This document shows positions 18,521 through 27,810 of a stretch of DNA of 64,000 nt, piece after piece (the first letter of the stretch is position 1; each line of letters opens with the position of its first letter). The notes below the pieces were generated by a model that was not told the DNA's origin, did not search any database, and was given only the letters and a program-made list of their open reading frames with translations. The stretch spans positions 62,001 through 126,000 of the forward strand of contig DAOUBW010000048.1 in the NCBI GenBank assembly GCA_034432555.1, written 5' to 3'. The translations under genes and the position numbers were made by a program. The DNA comes from CP2-2F sp034432555 (lineage in GTDB: Bacteria; Chloroflexota; Anaerolineae; Aggregatilineales; UBA2796).

Positions 18521-19720
18521 CTACTCTTTTAACCCATATTCATAGCCGAACTGCCAGGTTTGGTTGTCCATCGGCAAGTCGGCAAGGTGATTGCGCCGCA
18601 AGGACTCGAAGCGTGGGCGCATTTCACCCAGCGAATCGCCGCCGATCTTTTCAAGCAGCGCATCAGCCAGCACGAAGGCAACCATCGCCTCGATGATCGG
18701 CACGCCACGCGGCACTTGGCAGAAATCGCTGCGCTCATAGTCAATTTGGCGCGGCTCGCCACTCGCCAAATCCACCGATGCCAACGGCGTGAGTGTGGTT
18801 GCAATGGGTTTGAGGGCAGCGCGCAGGATGATCGGTTCACCCGTGCTAATGCCGCCTTCCAAGCCGCCAGCACGGTTGCTCTGCCGAATTAGGTTGCCAT
18901 CCGCATCGCGCACAATCTGATCCTGAACAGCGGTGCCGCGCAGCTGTGCCAGCTCAAAAGCGCGCCCGATCTCGACACCCTTCACCGAGTGAACGCTGCC
19001 AACCGCTGCCAAAAGCTGCCCGTCTAGCTTGCGATCCCACTGCACATGCGAGCCGAGCCCGGGCGGCACACCCAGCGCTACAGCTTCAATTACGCCGCCA
19101 AGCGTATCTTTCGCCTGAATGGTGGCGCGAATGGCAGCGTGCATCTGCTCGGTGGCAACAGGATCAGGGCAGCGTACATCGCTGGCTTCGGCGGCGGCAA
19201 AGCGCGCCTGATAGCTTGCCGCATCGGGCAAGTCAGGCAAAGCGGCGTTTACATCGCCAATGCTGGTTACGTAACCTTGCACCTGAATGCCAAAAGCTGC
19301 CAACAGCCGCTTACAGACTGCACCGACGGCAACGCGCATGGTTGTTTCGCGTGCGCTGGCACGTTCAAGGCTTAGGCGCAGTTCACGGTAGCCATACTTC
19401 ACGGCGCCGGTCAGGTCAGCGTGGCCAGGGCGCGGCACCGTCATCGGCGCAATCGCTTTGTGCGCCCAGTTGCGGTAATCGCGGTTTTCCACCAGCAGCG
19501 CAATCGGCGCGCCCGTCGTTTTGCCTGCCACCACGCCGCCGCCGAAATGCACATGGTCTTGTTCAATCGCCATGCGTCCGCCGCGCCCATAGCCTTGTTG
19601 GCGGCGGGCAAGTTCAGCGTCAACATCGGCGGCGGTCAGCGGCAGGTCAGCGGGCATTCCATCGAGGATAGCCGTTAAGATCGGTCCGTGTGATTCACCG
19701 GCGGTTAAAAAACGCAGCAT
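18521..19720 (-). CDS. aroC: Chorismate synthase
   Basis: The 399-aa last enzyme of the shikimate pathway, turning EPSP into chorismate with reduced FMN. Signatures: FLTAGESHGPIL at the N-terminus, RRQQGYGRGGRM, PRPGHADLTGAVKYG, LERASARETTMRVAVGAV, and the third signature region RSDFCQVPRGVPIIEAMVAF. The length is normal. The start at 19720 is the family N-terminus (MLRFLTAGESHG). Divergent from the Ldh2-type gene. Confidence 0.96.
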   Translation of the reverse strand: MLRFLTAGESHGPILTAILDGMPADLPLTAADVDAELARRQQGYGRGGRMAIEQDHVHFGGGVVAGKTTGAPIALLVENRDYRNWAHKAIAPMTVPRPGHADLTGAVKYGYRELRLSLERASARETTMRVAVGAVCKRLLAAFGIQVQGYVTSIGDVNAALPDLPDAASYQARFAAAEASDVRCPDPVATEQMHAAIRATIQAKDTLGGVIEAVALGVPPGLGSHVQWDRKLDGQLLAAVGSVHSVKGVEIGRAFELAQLRGTAVQDQIVRDADGNLIRQSNRAGGLEGGISTGEPIILRAALKPIATTLTPLASVDLASGEPRQIDYERSDFCQVPRGVPIIEAMVAFVLADALLEKIGGDSLGEMRPRFESLRRNHLADLPMDNQTWQFGYEYGLKE

Positions 19721-19839
19721 GTGGTCAAAGTCCCTCTAAAGTGGCTGAAAGTGTGGCAATTTTACCGCAAAGTGACCGAAAGGCGGCAGATTGGGCGAGG
19801 CTTTGGTAGACTCCCTGAGGGAGAATAAAACAACTGCTT

Positions 19840-20844
19840 ATGACACTAATCACCTTGCCGATTGATAAGATACGCACTGTGTTAACTGCCATTTGCAGGC
19901 AGCGCGGCTTGACGGCTGAAGAAACAGCGCCGATTGTCGAGGAATATGTGGATGCTGAACTGTGCGGCGTGCGCTCGCACGGCGTGCTAAAAATGCTGGC
20001 ATTGCCTGCTGCGATTCGTGCGCGGCAAGGCACACCACAGATCAGGCAGGATCGCGGCTATGCCGCCTTGGTAGATGGTCAGCGTGAGCTGGGCATTTTG
20101 GCAGCGCATTTCTGCACGAGCCTTGCCATTGAGCGCGCTGCCGCGCATGGGCTGGGCATGGTGGCGCTGCGGAACGCGGCACGCTACGGGCGGATTGCGC
20201 CTTTTGGCGAGCGCATCGCTATGGCGGGCATGATCGGCATCATCATGAATGTGGGCGGCACTTTTGCGGCGCCGCCGCATAGCAATGCGCGTGCTTTGGG
20301 TGTTAATCCGCTGTGCGTTGCCTTGCCACGTGCCAACGCCGCGCCCATTGTGGGCGATTTTGCCACCACAGAGGGCGTGTGGAGCGAGGTGATTCTGGCG
20401 CAGCTTGAAGGGCGCGCTTTACCGCCCAACCGTTTTATCGCCGCGGATGGCAGCTATACGACCCTGACTCAACAAGCGCACGCGGTGCGGATTTTTGGCG
20501 GCGCCAAAGGCTTCTTGCTCAACTTGGCAATCGAGGCGTTATGCAGTGCCTTGATCGGCGCGCAGCCTGCATACAAGGCACAGACAGAGTATGATCTCGG
20601 CTTCGTCTTTCTTGCCTTCAACGGCGCCTTATTTCGCGCTGACTCGGGGCAGGTTGCCCAAGAGATGGCTGACCTTGCCGCAATGCTGCTTGAACTGCCA
20701 CCCAGCGAGGGCGAAACACCGCGCCTGCACGGCGACCGCAGCCGATCACAACGCGCCGCGGCTTTGGCACGCGGCAGCCTTGATCTGCATGTGGGGTTAT
20801 GGGAGCGCCTTCAGCGTTTGGCGGCTGATCCGCAAGCCGAATAA
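19840..20844 (+). CDS. Ldh2-type (malate/L-lactate/ureidoglycolate) dehydrogenase
   Basis: A 334-aa NAD(P)-dependent oxidoreductase of the Ldh2 family, a fold unrelated to ordinary MDH/LDH. Visible marks: helical N-terminus, CGVRSHGVLKM with the catalytic His, AAHGLGMVALRNAARYGR, GGTFAAPPHSNARALGVNPL, and FGGAKGFLLNLAIEAL. The substrate is a small 2-hydroxy acid but cannot be fixed from sequence. The ATG at 19840 has only a distant GAGGGAGA. It converges on rplY across a perfect palindrome. Confidence 0.82.
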   Translation: MTLITLPIDKIRTVLTAICRQRGLTAEETAPIVEEYVDAELCGVRSHGVLKMLALPAAIRARQGTPQIRQDRGYAALVDGQRELGILAAHFCTSLAIERAAAHGLGMVALRNAARYGRIAPFGERIAMAGMIGIIMNVGGTFAAPPHSNARALGVNPLCVALPRANAAPIVGDFATTEGVWSEVILAQLEGRALPPNRFIAADGSYTTLTQQAHAVRIFGGAKGFLLNLAIEALCSALIGAQPAYKAQTEYDLGFVFLAFNGALFRADSGQVAQEMADLAAMLLELPPSEGETPRLHGDRSRSQRAAALARGSLDLHVGLWERLQRLAADPQAE

Positions 20845-20849
20845 AGCAC

Positions 20850-20871
20850 AAGGCGGGAAATTTCCCGCCTT
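20850..20871. terminator. Perfect 22-base palindrome between convergent genes
   Basis: AAGGCGGGAAA is followed at once by TTTCCCGCCTT, with further partial pairing outward (GCACA and TGTGC). It lies in the 44-base gap between the dehydrogenase and rplY and can stop transcription from both sides; the A and T runs meet at the dyad centre. Confidence 0.65.
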
Positions 20872-20888
20872 GCTGTGCGTGGTGAAGC

Positions 20889-21527
20889 CTAGAATTCTTC
20901 TTCTTGCTTCTTGCCACGCTCTACGACTTCTGGTTCGGGCATGATGGTGCTGTCATCGGTGGTTTCCTCTGCCGAAGCGCCCGTCAGCGACTCTACGCGG
21001 GCAATCACTTCATGGGCATCCGCCAGATATTCCACGCCACTAATAGCAGGCAAATCTGCAATGGTCAGCTTTGCGCCAAGCGCCTTTAGCTGTGAAGCAT
21101 CCACCTCAACGTGATCGGGAATGTTGGTGGGCAAGCACTCGACTTCAACCGAGACGACAGGATGTGCCAGCATCAGGTCAGCGCTAAGTTTCGGTACGTT
21201 CACCAACAGGATCGAGACCTCAGCACGTAGTTTCTTGCTCAGATCAACCTTGAGGAAATCCACGTGCAAAATATCGCGGCGGATCACATCGCGCTGAACA
21301 GCGCGCACCAGTGTATCGTGCGTGGTGCCGTCCACACTGATATTGACAAGGTGCGTGCCGCTGGCTTTTTGCAGCACAATTTCAAGGGCGCGCCGCTTGC
21401 AGGTGACGTGAATCACCTCGCCCAAGCCGTAAATAACTGCCGGCACCAGATCAGCGCGGCGCAGTTGTTTCACCTGCTTGCCGATGATCGTGCGCGGCTC
21501 TGCTTCTAATGTATAGGTTTCCGCCAC
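20889..21527 (-). CDS. rplY: 50S ribosomal protein L25 (CTC/TL5 type)
   Basis: A 212-aa 5S-rRNA-binding protein of the long CTC/TL5 class. N-terminal L25 domain: LEAEPRTIIGKQVKQLRRADLVPAVIYG (as LEAEPRTIIGKQVKQLRRA and LVPAVIYG), VNISVDGTTH and VLVRAVQRD-like LVRAVQRDVIRRDILHVDF. The C-terminal beta domain shows CLPTNIPDHVEVDASQL and LTIADLPAISGV. A short acidic tail ends in KKQEEEF. AGAGGAG lies upstream of the ATG. Confidence 0.92.
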   Translation of the reverse strand: MAETYTLEAEPRTIIGKQVKQLRRADLVPAVIYGLGEVIHVTCKRRALEIVLQKASGTHLVNISVDGTTHDTLVRAVQRDVIRRDILHVDFLKVDLSKKLRAEVSILLVNVPKLSADLMLAHPVVSVEVECLPTNIPDHVEVDASQLKALGAKLTIADLPAISGVEYLADAHEVIARVESLTGASAEETTDDSTIMPEPEVVERGKKQEEEF

Positions 21528-21728
21528 GAGCGTTGACTCCTCTTAGCTTAGATATGTCAAAATCTAATCGGTCATTGTAGCCGAGAGGCGGCAGCCCGTC
21601 AAGAGAGAGTCTTGCGCAAGGCAGCCTATCGCCCTCCTCTCACAACGCGGTCAGAGTCTTGACGGAGAACTGCCATCTATGGTAAAGTCAGCTTTAAGAT
21701 CGGTTTATCGGTGGTTGCAGAGGTTTGC

Positions 21729-24059
21729 ATGATGCAAGTGCCTGATTTACCTTCCGTCTGGCGCACGGACAGCCGCCGCTCATTAGCAGACCTGCTCATA
21801 CAGATTGACTCTGATCTGTTGCGCGCCCAAACCGCCGAAGAAATCTTGGGTGCGTTGCGCCCCGTCTTAGCCTATTTTCAGGCACAGCGCGCCAGATTGC
21901 ACTTCCTCTACACCGATTCAGACAACCGCCCAACCGAGGCGTGCCTTGTGGCTTCTTTGCTACAAGATGGCAGCCTTGAACCGCTGACCAGCTTGCCTGC
22001 GCACACCTTTCGGCTTGCCGATTATCCCTTTGTGGCGCGCACGGTTGAGCAACGCCAGCCCTACTTCATCGAAAACATTTTCACACACCCTGCCATTGAT
22101 GAGCAGATGCTTGCCTACGCACGTGCTGCCGATTACACTGCCATCATCGCGCTGCCGCTCTTTATCAATGAGCGTTGGCTCGGCTTCCTCTCGTTGGATT
22201 GGCAGCAAGCGCAATATTTTAATGATGCAACGCGCATTTTCTTCAAGACGGTGCAGACCAATATCGCCTCTGTGGTGGCGGGCTACTGTTCTTACATCGA
22301 ACGGGAAGCAGCCCACCGCGAAATTGAGCTGCTCTACCGCATTGGTGGCGCTGTGAACGCCGCCCAGACTTACGCGGAGTTGATCGAGGCAGTGGCGCGC
22401 TACGCCCCAACGCACCCATACAGCCTCTCCATTACCCATTTTGAAAACTACGCCCTGCAAAATGCCACCTATGCCGAAATTGTGGCAGTCTGGGGCGCCA
22501 ACAAAGAGCGGTTAGGCACGCGCATCCCTGACCAGGCGCTGCTGCCCCTATCCATGCATAAAAAGCCCGTCATCGTTACGGATATCAGCGATCTGTCGCA
22601 GGTTAGCCCTACTGTCAGCCAGACCTTGCGCACACGCGGCTATGGCGCCTTCCTTTCTGTGCCGCTCACCTATGGCGAGACTGTGCTTGGCGCGCTGAAC
22701 TTCTTTTCGGATAAGCCGCGTGACTATTCAACAGCAGAGCAGCGCCTTGCCAACGGCATTGCCGACTTGGTGGCAGTGGCGATGGATCGCATTCGCCTAC
22801 GTGAAGAAGCGCTGCGCACACAGGCGCGCACCGAACGCATCGCCCAAATCAACACTGCCCTGCTGCTGGCAACCGATGAGGCAGATATTGTGCGTGCCTT
22901 TGCCGAATATGCCGCACAGCTTGGCGCAGTGAGCGTCTCGCTCAGCTATGTCGAAAGCGGCGATGCACTAAAGATCATACGGCTTGCAGCAGTCTATAAC
23001 AAAGACGGCGTCCTCACAAATTTCCCGCTTGCCACGCCTGCTGCTTTGAATGGCAAGTTTTCCGCGCAACTCTTTGAGAGCGCTGAGCAGCTTGTCTTTG
23101 TGGAAGATGCTCAAACGGATGCACGCCTTGATGAGCAAGAACGCGCTGCTTTGGTTAACGATGGCATTAGCGCAACGGCTTCCATGTTGCTTTACAGCGG
23201 CGGCGAATGGGTTGGCATACTAAATATGAATTGGCAGCATCCGCGAACGTTTCACGAAGATGAGCGTGCCGTTTTGGAGGCAATTCTGCCGCCGCTTGCC
23301 TCAGTAGTTGGGCGGCGGCGGCTGTGGCTTAAGCAGCTTGAAACGTTGGCGCAACTGCGGCAACTGGATCGCCTGAAGGACGAATTTCTCTCCAATATGA
23401 GCCACGAACTCCGCACGCCCTTGAATGCCATCATCGGGCTTTCCGATGTTATTCTGCAAGGTATGGATGGCGACTTGACGCCACGAATGCACACTGACGT
23501 GCAAACCATTTACAATGCTGGGCAGCAACTGCTCGCCATCGTCAACGATGTGTTGGATATTGCCAAAATTGGAGCAGGGACGCTGGCTTTGCGCTTGACC
23601 GCCATTAATATATGCACGCCGCTGCGCGAGGCGCTGGAGACTGCCCAAGTGATGGCAAATACCAAAGGGATATCCCTGATTGCCGACCTTTCGGCGCAGC
23701 TGCCGCTTGTGCGCGCCGATGCCAACCGCATACGCCAAGTGGCGCTGAACCTACTCTCCAACGCTATCAAATTCACTGATCGTGGCACGGTAACCTTAAG
23801 CGCCTATGCTGAGGGCGATAGCGTTACTTTTTGTGTGCGTGACGAAGGCATCGGCATTGATCCTGCTCACCACTGCCTGATTTTCGAGCGGTTCCGCCAA
23901 GTCGAGGGTAGTTTGCACCGCCGCAAAGGCGGCTCCGGTTTGGGCTTGGCGATCAGCAAGCGCTTGGTCGAGCTGCACCAGGGTAAAATCAGGCTAGAGA
24001 GCGCGCTGGACAAGGGCGCCGCCTTTTATGTGAGTTTGCCTGCTATCCGAACCCAATAA
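21729..24059 (+). CDS. Soluble multi-GAF histidine kinase
   Basis: A 776-aa cytoplasmic kinase without membrane helices. It has three GAF-like sensor domains (about residues 20-185, 190-365 and 370-530, the second and third with GALNFFSDKPR and VGILNMNWQHPR, typical GAF strands), then a coiled linker, HisKA with FLSNMSHELRTPLNAIIGLS, and HATPase_c with NLLSNAIKF, VRDEGIGI and GSGLGLAI. It probably responds to a small ligand or redox signal inside the cell. The ATG at 21729 (or 21732) is preceded by AGAGG. Two receiver-only genes follow directly, forming a phosphorelay unit. Confidence 0.88.
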   Translation: MMQVPDLPSVWRTDSRRSLADLLIQIDSDLLRAQTAEEILGALRPVLAYFQAQRARLHFLYTDSDNRPTEACLVASLLQDGSLEPLTSLPAHTFRLADYPFVARTVEQRQPYFIENIFTHPAIDEQMLAYARAADYTAIIALPLFINERWLGFLSLDWQQAQYFNDATRIFFKTVQTNIASVVAGYCSYIEREAAHREIELLYRIGGAVNAAQTYAELIEAVARYAPTHPYSLSITHFENYALQNATYAEIVAVWGANKERLGTRIPDQALLPLSMHKKPVIVTDISDLSQVSPTVSQTLRTRGYGAFLSVPLTYGETVLGALNFFSDKPRDYSTAEQRLANGIADLVAVAMDRIRLREEALRTQARTERIAQINTALLLATDEADIVRAFAEYAAQLGAVSVSLSYVESGDALKIIRLAAVYNKDGVLTNFPLATPAALNGKFSAQLFESAEQLVFVEDAQTDARLDEQERAALVNDGISATASMLLYSGGEWVGILNMNWQHPRTFHEDERAVLEAILPPLASVVGRRRLWLKQLETLAQLRQLDRLKDEFLSNMSHELRTPLNAIIGLSDVILQGMDGDLTPRMHTDVQTIYNAGQQLLAIVNDVLDIAKIGAGTLALRLTAINICTPLREALETAQVMANTKGISLIADLSAQLPLVRADANRIRQVALNLLSNAIKFTDRGTVTLSAYAEGDSVTFCVRDEGIGIDPAHHCLIFERFRQVEGSLHRRKGGSGLGLAISKRLVELHQGKIRLESALDKGAAFYVSLPAIRTQ

Positions 24060-24066
24060 CGCAAGC

Positions 24067-24447
24067 ATGAGCGGATCACACGTTCTTTACGTTGAAGATA
24101 ACGAGTCAAACGTGCTGGTCGTTCAGCGCGTCTGTGAGCATTTCGGGCTGCCTTTGCAGGTAGTCACCAATGCCTCTGACGCGATTACCAGGGTGTTGGA
24201 AAGCTGCCCACGCCTCATTTTAATGGATGTGAGCCTGCCGGATATAGATGGGTTAGTTGCTACAAACCTGATCCGTAACTTATCCGAACCGATGGCAAGT
24301 TTGCCAATTATTGCGCTGACCGCCAGTGCCATGGTTGGCGATCGTGAGCGCTGCCTTGCCGCAGGCTGCAATGATTACTTGGCGAAGCCGTTTCAGGTGC
24401 GTGCTCTTGTTGGTATACTCGAACGCTATCTAAACAATGGAGACTAA
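24067..24447 (+). CDS. Single-domain response regulator
   Basis: A 126-aa receiver with all key residues: LYVEDNESNVLVV, LILMDVSLPDIDGL (phospho-Asp), IIALTASAM (Thr) and CNDYLAKPFQ (Lys). It has no output domain, like DivK/CheY types. It starts 7 bases after the kinase and overlaps the next receiver gene by 11 bases. Confidence 0.88.
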   Translation: MSGSHVLYVEDNESNVLVVQRVCEHFGLPLQVVTNASDAITRVLESCPRLILMDVSLPDIDGLVATNLIRNLSEPMASLPIIALTASAMVGDRERCLAAGCNDYLAKPFQVRALVGILERYLNNGD

Positions 24448-24844
24448 TGCCTTTATGATTGCCGTTGTGATCGAAGACAACCCAACCTCAGCCGATATTA
24501 TCTGCCGCCAGTTTAACGCGCTTGGCTTCTCCGAGACGCACGTCAGCGGCACGGCTGAAGGCGGTATGGAGCTTGTTCAGCGCGTGCGCCCAAACCTCGT
24601 CATTGTCGATGAGCGCTTGCCCGATGCCAGCGGCACCGAACTGGTGCGCGCCCTCCGCATTTTTGACCCAAACCTTGTGGTGGCGATGTGTACCGTCATT
24701 GATGATGAGGAGACCATTCAAGAGGCGTTTGAGGCAGGCTGTAATTACTACATCGTGAAACCAAACGGCTTGCGGCGGCTGTGTGATGAGCGCAATTCGC
24801 CAAGCGCCATGCTCGATGCTGGCTCGCAAGTGATTTTTCGCTAA
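24437..24844 (+). CDS. Second single-domain response regulator
   Basis: A 135-aa receiver: VVIEDNPTSADII, LVIVDERLPDASGTEL (phospho-Asp), and YYIVKPNGL (Lys). The switch Thr/Ser position reads MCTVIDDEE. The C-terminal 20 residues (after RRLCDER) do not fit the domain well. It overlaps the preceding gene by 11 bases if the ATG at 24437 is used; a second ATG at 24455 would remove the overlap. A strong hairpin ends the three-gene operon. Confidence 0.82.
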   Translation: METNAFMIAVVIEDNPTSADIICRQFNALGFSETHVSGTAEGGMELVQRVRPNLVIVDERLPDASGTELVRALRIFDPNLVVAMCTVIDDEETIQEAFEAGCNYYIVKPNGLRRLCDERNSPSAMLDAGSQVIFR

Positions 24845-24849
24845 TAGTG

Positions 24850-24878
24850 CATGGGCTAAATTTAACGTTTAGCCCATG
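24850..24878 (+). terminator. Hairpin terminator after the kinase-receiver operon
   Basis: CATGGGCTAAA (24850-24860) pairs with TTTAGCCCATG (24868-24878) around a 7-base loop, followed by TTTGG. A TATACT at 24885-24890 just downstream may be the -10 box of the next gene (weak -35 TTAACG at 24862-24867, inside the loop). Confidence 0.65.
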
Positions 24879-24954
24879 TTTGGCTATACTTATCGTGAAA
24901 GGCGACGCGCACCTTCACCTTTTAGCATCGTTCATCGTGCAGTGAGGTTCACGC

Positions 24955-25641
24955 ATGGCAAAAATCCTAATCGTGGAAGATGATACAACACTAGCAGATA
25001 CGCTGGTGGATAACTTGCAAGAAGAAGGCTACGAAGTCTTCAGCACCCGCGACGGCGAAAATGCCCTCGCCCTGATCCGTAGCAAGCTGCCCGATCTCAT
25101 CGTACTTGATATCATGCTGCCCACCCTTGATGGGTTAAGTATTTGCCGCATCATCCGCAAAGACCCAACCACCCTCCACATTCCGATTATCATGTTAACC
25201 GCACGCGGCACAGAGGTCGATAAGATCGTTGGCTTGGAAAGCGGCGCTGATGACTATGTGGTGAAACCATTCGGTTTGGGCGAATTTTTGGCGCGTGTAC
25301 GCGCTGTGATGCGCCGTATGCCCGGACGCCCCACCTTGCAAGACGAACTGCTCTCCGGCGATCTTCGCATAGACCTTGCCGGCAGGCGTGTTTTTCGTGG
25401 CAATCAGATGCTGCACCTGAGCCACAAGGAATTTGATCTGCTCTCTGAGCTGATGCAAAATCAGGGTGTGGTGCTTTCCCGCGATCTGATCCTCACCAAG
25501 GTATGGGGCTACGAATATTTTGGTGATAAACGCACCGTAGATGTGCATGTGCGCTGGCTGCGCGAAAAGATCGAGGAGGACGCCAGCAATCCACAGCGTA
25601 TTGTGACCGTGCGCGGCGTCGGCTACCGCTTTGAGGGCTAG
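24955..25641 (+). CDS. OmpR/PhoB family response regulator
   Basis: A 228-aa DNA-binding regulator. Receiver residues 1-120: ILIVEDDTTLADTL, LIVLDIMLPTLDGLS (phospho-Asp), PIIMLTARG (Thr), DYVVKPFGLGE (Lys). The winged-helix domain follows from about 130: LSHKEFDLLSELMQNQGVVL, VWGYEYFGDKRTVDVHVRWL, and VRGVGYRFEG at the end. Its kinase partner starts 6 bases downstream. Confidence 0.93.
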   Translation: MAKILIVEDDTTLADTLVDNLQEEGYEVFSTRDGENALALIRSKLPDLIVLDIMLPTLDGLSICRIIRKDPTTLHIPIIMLTARGTEVDKIVGLESGADDYVVKPFGLGEFLARVRAVMRRMPGRPTLQDELLSGDLRIDLAGRRVFRGNQMLHLSHKEFDLLSELMQNQGVVLSRDLILTKVWGYEYFGDKRTVDVHVRWLREKIEEDASNPQRIVTVRGVGYRFEG

Positions 25642-25647
25642 GCAAGC

Positions 25648-26898
25648 GTGAGTGATTTTGGCTTCTTTGCCCTGCTAGGGCTGCTAGGCATGTGTGCTGT
25701 GTTGTGGTGGCGGCTTGGCGCAGCCGTGCAGCGCGCTGACCATCTGCAAGGGCGGCTGGACGGCACGCGCCGCGATCTAGACATCAGCCGCGCACACCTG
25801 AATGTGCTGCAAGGGCAGGCAACCGCGCTGGCAGATGTGCTGTTTGATCCGCTGCTTGTGGTCAACGTTAGCACCGCGCAGCACACCGTGATCACCATCA
25901 ACGCGGCAGCGGCAGCCTGCTTTAAGCTGAATGCCTTTGCCGCACAAGGGCGCACCGTGATGCAAGTAACGCGCCACCACGAGATCGACTCGTTGGTGAA
26001 CGACCTTGCCAACGGTATAGAGCAGCCCGAAATGCAGATCATGATTGAAGATAGCACGTTTCGGATGCGTGGTGCCTGCTTTGGCGAAGGCAGCCAACGC
26101 CTTGTGGTGATCGCCTTGCAGGATATTTCCGAGCTGCTGCGCCTTGCCCGTGCGCGCCGCGATATGGTGGCGAACTTCTCGCACGATCTGCGTACACCGC
26201 TCAGCAGCATCAAACTGCTCATCGAATCGCTGCAAATGAATCTGGGGCGCAACCCAGAGCGCGACCGCAAACTGCTGGGTAAGTTGGCAGGCGAGGCGGA
26301 TAGCCTGCACCACATGACTCAAGAGCTGATCGATCTGTCCATGATTGAATCCGGGCGTGCCATCATGCGCCTTGTGCCTGTGTCTGCGGCTGAAGTGATT
26401 GATGGCGCGCTTAAAATCATGGAGACGCAGTTTGACCAAAAGCGGCTGCGTGTGGTGCGTTCAGTGCCTGCCAATCTATGGTTGCTGGCGGATTCTGATC
26501 AAGTTCGGCGTGTGCTGACCAACTTGCTGCATAACGCCGTCAAATTCACACCGCCCCAAGGGCAGATCACCTGCGAAGTGCAGCCTGTTGACGACTACTT
26601 ACAAATCAGCGTGACGGATACCGGTACGGGCATTCCGCCGCACGAACGCGCCCGCATCTTTGAGCGTTTTTATCAGGTGGATACCGCCCGTACCGGCGGC
26701 GCAGGCACTGCTAATCGCGGCGGCACGGGCTTAGGCTTGGCAATCTCTAAACACATTGTGGAAGCGCATGGCGGCAAAATTTGGGCAGAGGCAGGCTTGC
26801 CGCCGACCGGCGCACGGCTGTGCTTTACCCTGCCGCGTGCTGAGCCACCCGCTGCTCAGGCAGCGCCCAACAAAACGGCAGCACCACAGCGCACTTGA
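25648..26898 (+). CDS. PhoR-like sensor histidine kinase
   Basis: A 416-aa kinase with one N-terminal membrane helix (residues 3-22), a PAS-like region (about 50-155: FDPLLVVNVSTAQHTVITIN), HisKA with MVANFSHDLRTPLSSIKLL, and HATPase_c with NLLHNAVKF, VTDTGTGI and GTGLGLAI. It starts with GTG 6 bases after the PhoB-like regulator, the classic pairing. A Pro/Ala-rich tail ends the protein. The lack of a second membrane helix points to sensing at or inside the membrane. Confidence 0.9.
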   Translation: MSDFGFFALLGLLGMCAVLWWRLGAAVQRADHLQGRLDGTRRDLDISRAHLNVLQGQATALADVLFDPLLVVNVSTAQHTVITINAAAAACFKLNAFAAQGRTVMQVTRHHEIDSLVNDLANGIEQPEMQIMIEDSTFRMRGACFGEGSQRLVVIALQDISELLRLARARRDMVANFSHDLRTPLSSIKLLIESLQMNLGRNPERDRKLLGKLAGEADSLHHMTQELIDLSMIESGRAIMRLVPVSAAEVIDGALKIMETQFDQKRLRVVRSVPANLWLLADSDQVRRVLTNLLHNAVKFTPPQGQITCEVQPVDDYLQISVTDTGTGIPPHERARIFERFYQVDTARTGGAGTANRGGTGLGLAISKHIVEAHGGKIWAEAGLPPTGARLCFTLPRAEPPAAQAAPNKTAAPQRT

Positions 26899-26950
26899 TG
26901 AATGTTTGCTATAAAGTTCTGAAAAGCGTGGCAAAGCCTTTGCCGCCTGC

Positions 26951-26956
26951 TATACT
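26951..26956 (+). promoter_or_regulatory. Extended -10 element upstream of the dsbA-like gene
   Basis: TGCTATACT with -10 TATACT at 26951-26956, followed by CTCACC. The same 15-base string TGCTATACTCTCACC occurs at the sufC promoter (43444-43458). A clear -35 box is not seen here. Confidence 0.4.
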
Positions 26957-27007
26957 CTCACCTCTATGATTTAACATACACGATGAAGTACGAAGGTATA
27001 CACAGCT

Positions 27008-27799
27008 ATGGCAAATGCAAAAGCCCCGAAAACCGCCGCTGCCTCCACCAAGAAATCGGTGAAGGAACGCCGTGCCGAAGCACTGCGCCGCAAGCAGCAG
27101 CAGCAGGTCGTGCTGCTCTCAGTCATTGGTGCTGCCATCCTCTTAGTGGTTGGCTTGTTTATTGTAATTTCTTCCCGCCCTGTCGAAGCGCAAGTGGCAG
27201 ACAGTATTCCCAATAAATACACCGAGATCACGTCACAAGGCTTCTACGGCACCACCCCTGAAGGCTACTATTTCATCGGCAACCCAGAGGCAAAGGTGAC
27301 GATGGAAATGTTCTCCAGCTTTAGCTGCCCCGCTTGCCAGCAATATAAGCGCAGTTACTTTGATAACATCAAGGATAAAATTACCAACGGTGATGTGAAG
27401 TTCGTCTATGTGCCGCTGACGCAGTATGGCAGCTTCCCCTCTGAAGGCATGGCACGCAGCGCCATCTGCGCTGGTGAACAGGGTAAGTTCTGGGAGATGC
27501 ACGATGCCCTCTTTGATTGGGCGGGCTTGTATGGCAGCGCCGCCAACGACGCGCGCTACGGGCTTTCGGGCGCGGAAAAGCTGGGCTTGGATAGAGAGAA
27601 ATTCTCTGCCTGCTTTGGCGATACCAAAACGACTGAGATTATCCGCAGTGCAGCAGCGCTTGCTACCGAGCGCGGCGTGAACGCCACACCCACCGTCTTT
27701 TTGAACGGCAGCAAAATCTACCCTGAGCTGGCAGGTGGCGGTGCTGCGCCCGGCTTGAGCGAACTGCGTGGTTTGATTGAAGCGACGGTTGCCAACTAA
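27008..27799 (+). CDS. Membrane-anchored DsbA-family thiol-disulfide oxidoreductase
   Basis: A 263-aa protein with a basic cytoplasmic N-terminus (residues 1-33, rich in Lys/Arg/Gln), one membrane helix (34-56) and an extracytoplasmic thioredoxin-like domain. The active site is C107-P-A-C110 in FSCPACQQY, and the cis-Pro loop is NATPTVFLNG. A helical insertion lies between (ICAGEQGKFWEMHDALFD). It resembles the Thioredoxin_4/DsbA group that makes or shuffles disulfides in exported proteins; no DsbB/VKOR is adjacent. It ends 11 bases before the dipeptidase gene. Confidence 0.88.
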   Translation: MANAKAPKTAAASTKKSVKERRAEALRRKQQQQVVLLSVIGAAILLVVGLFIVISSRPVEAQVADSIPNKYTEITSQGFYGTTPEGYYFIGNPEAKVTMEMFSSFSCPACQQYKRSYFDNIKDKITNGDVKFVYVPLTQYGSFPSEGMARSAICAGEQGKFWEMHDALFDWAGLYGSAANDARYGLSGAEKLGLDREKFSACFGDTKTTEIIRSAAALATERGVNATPTVFLNGSKIYPELAGGGAAPGLSELRGLIEATVAN

Positions 27800-27810
27800 A
27801 AGGCGGTTGC

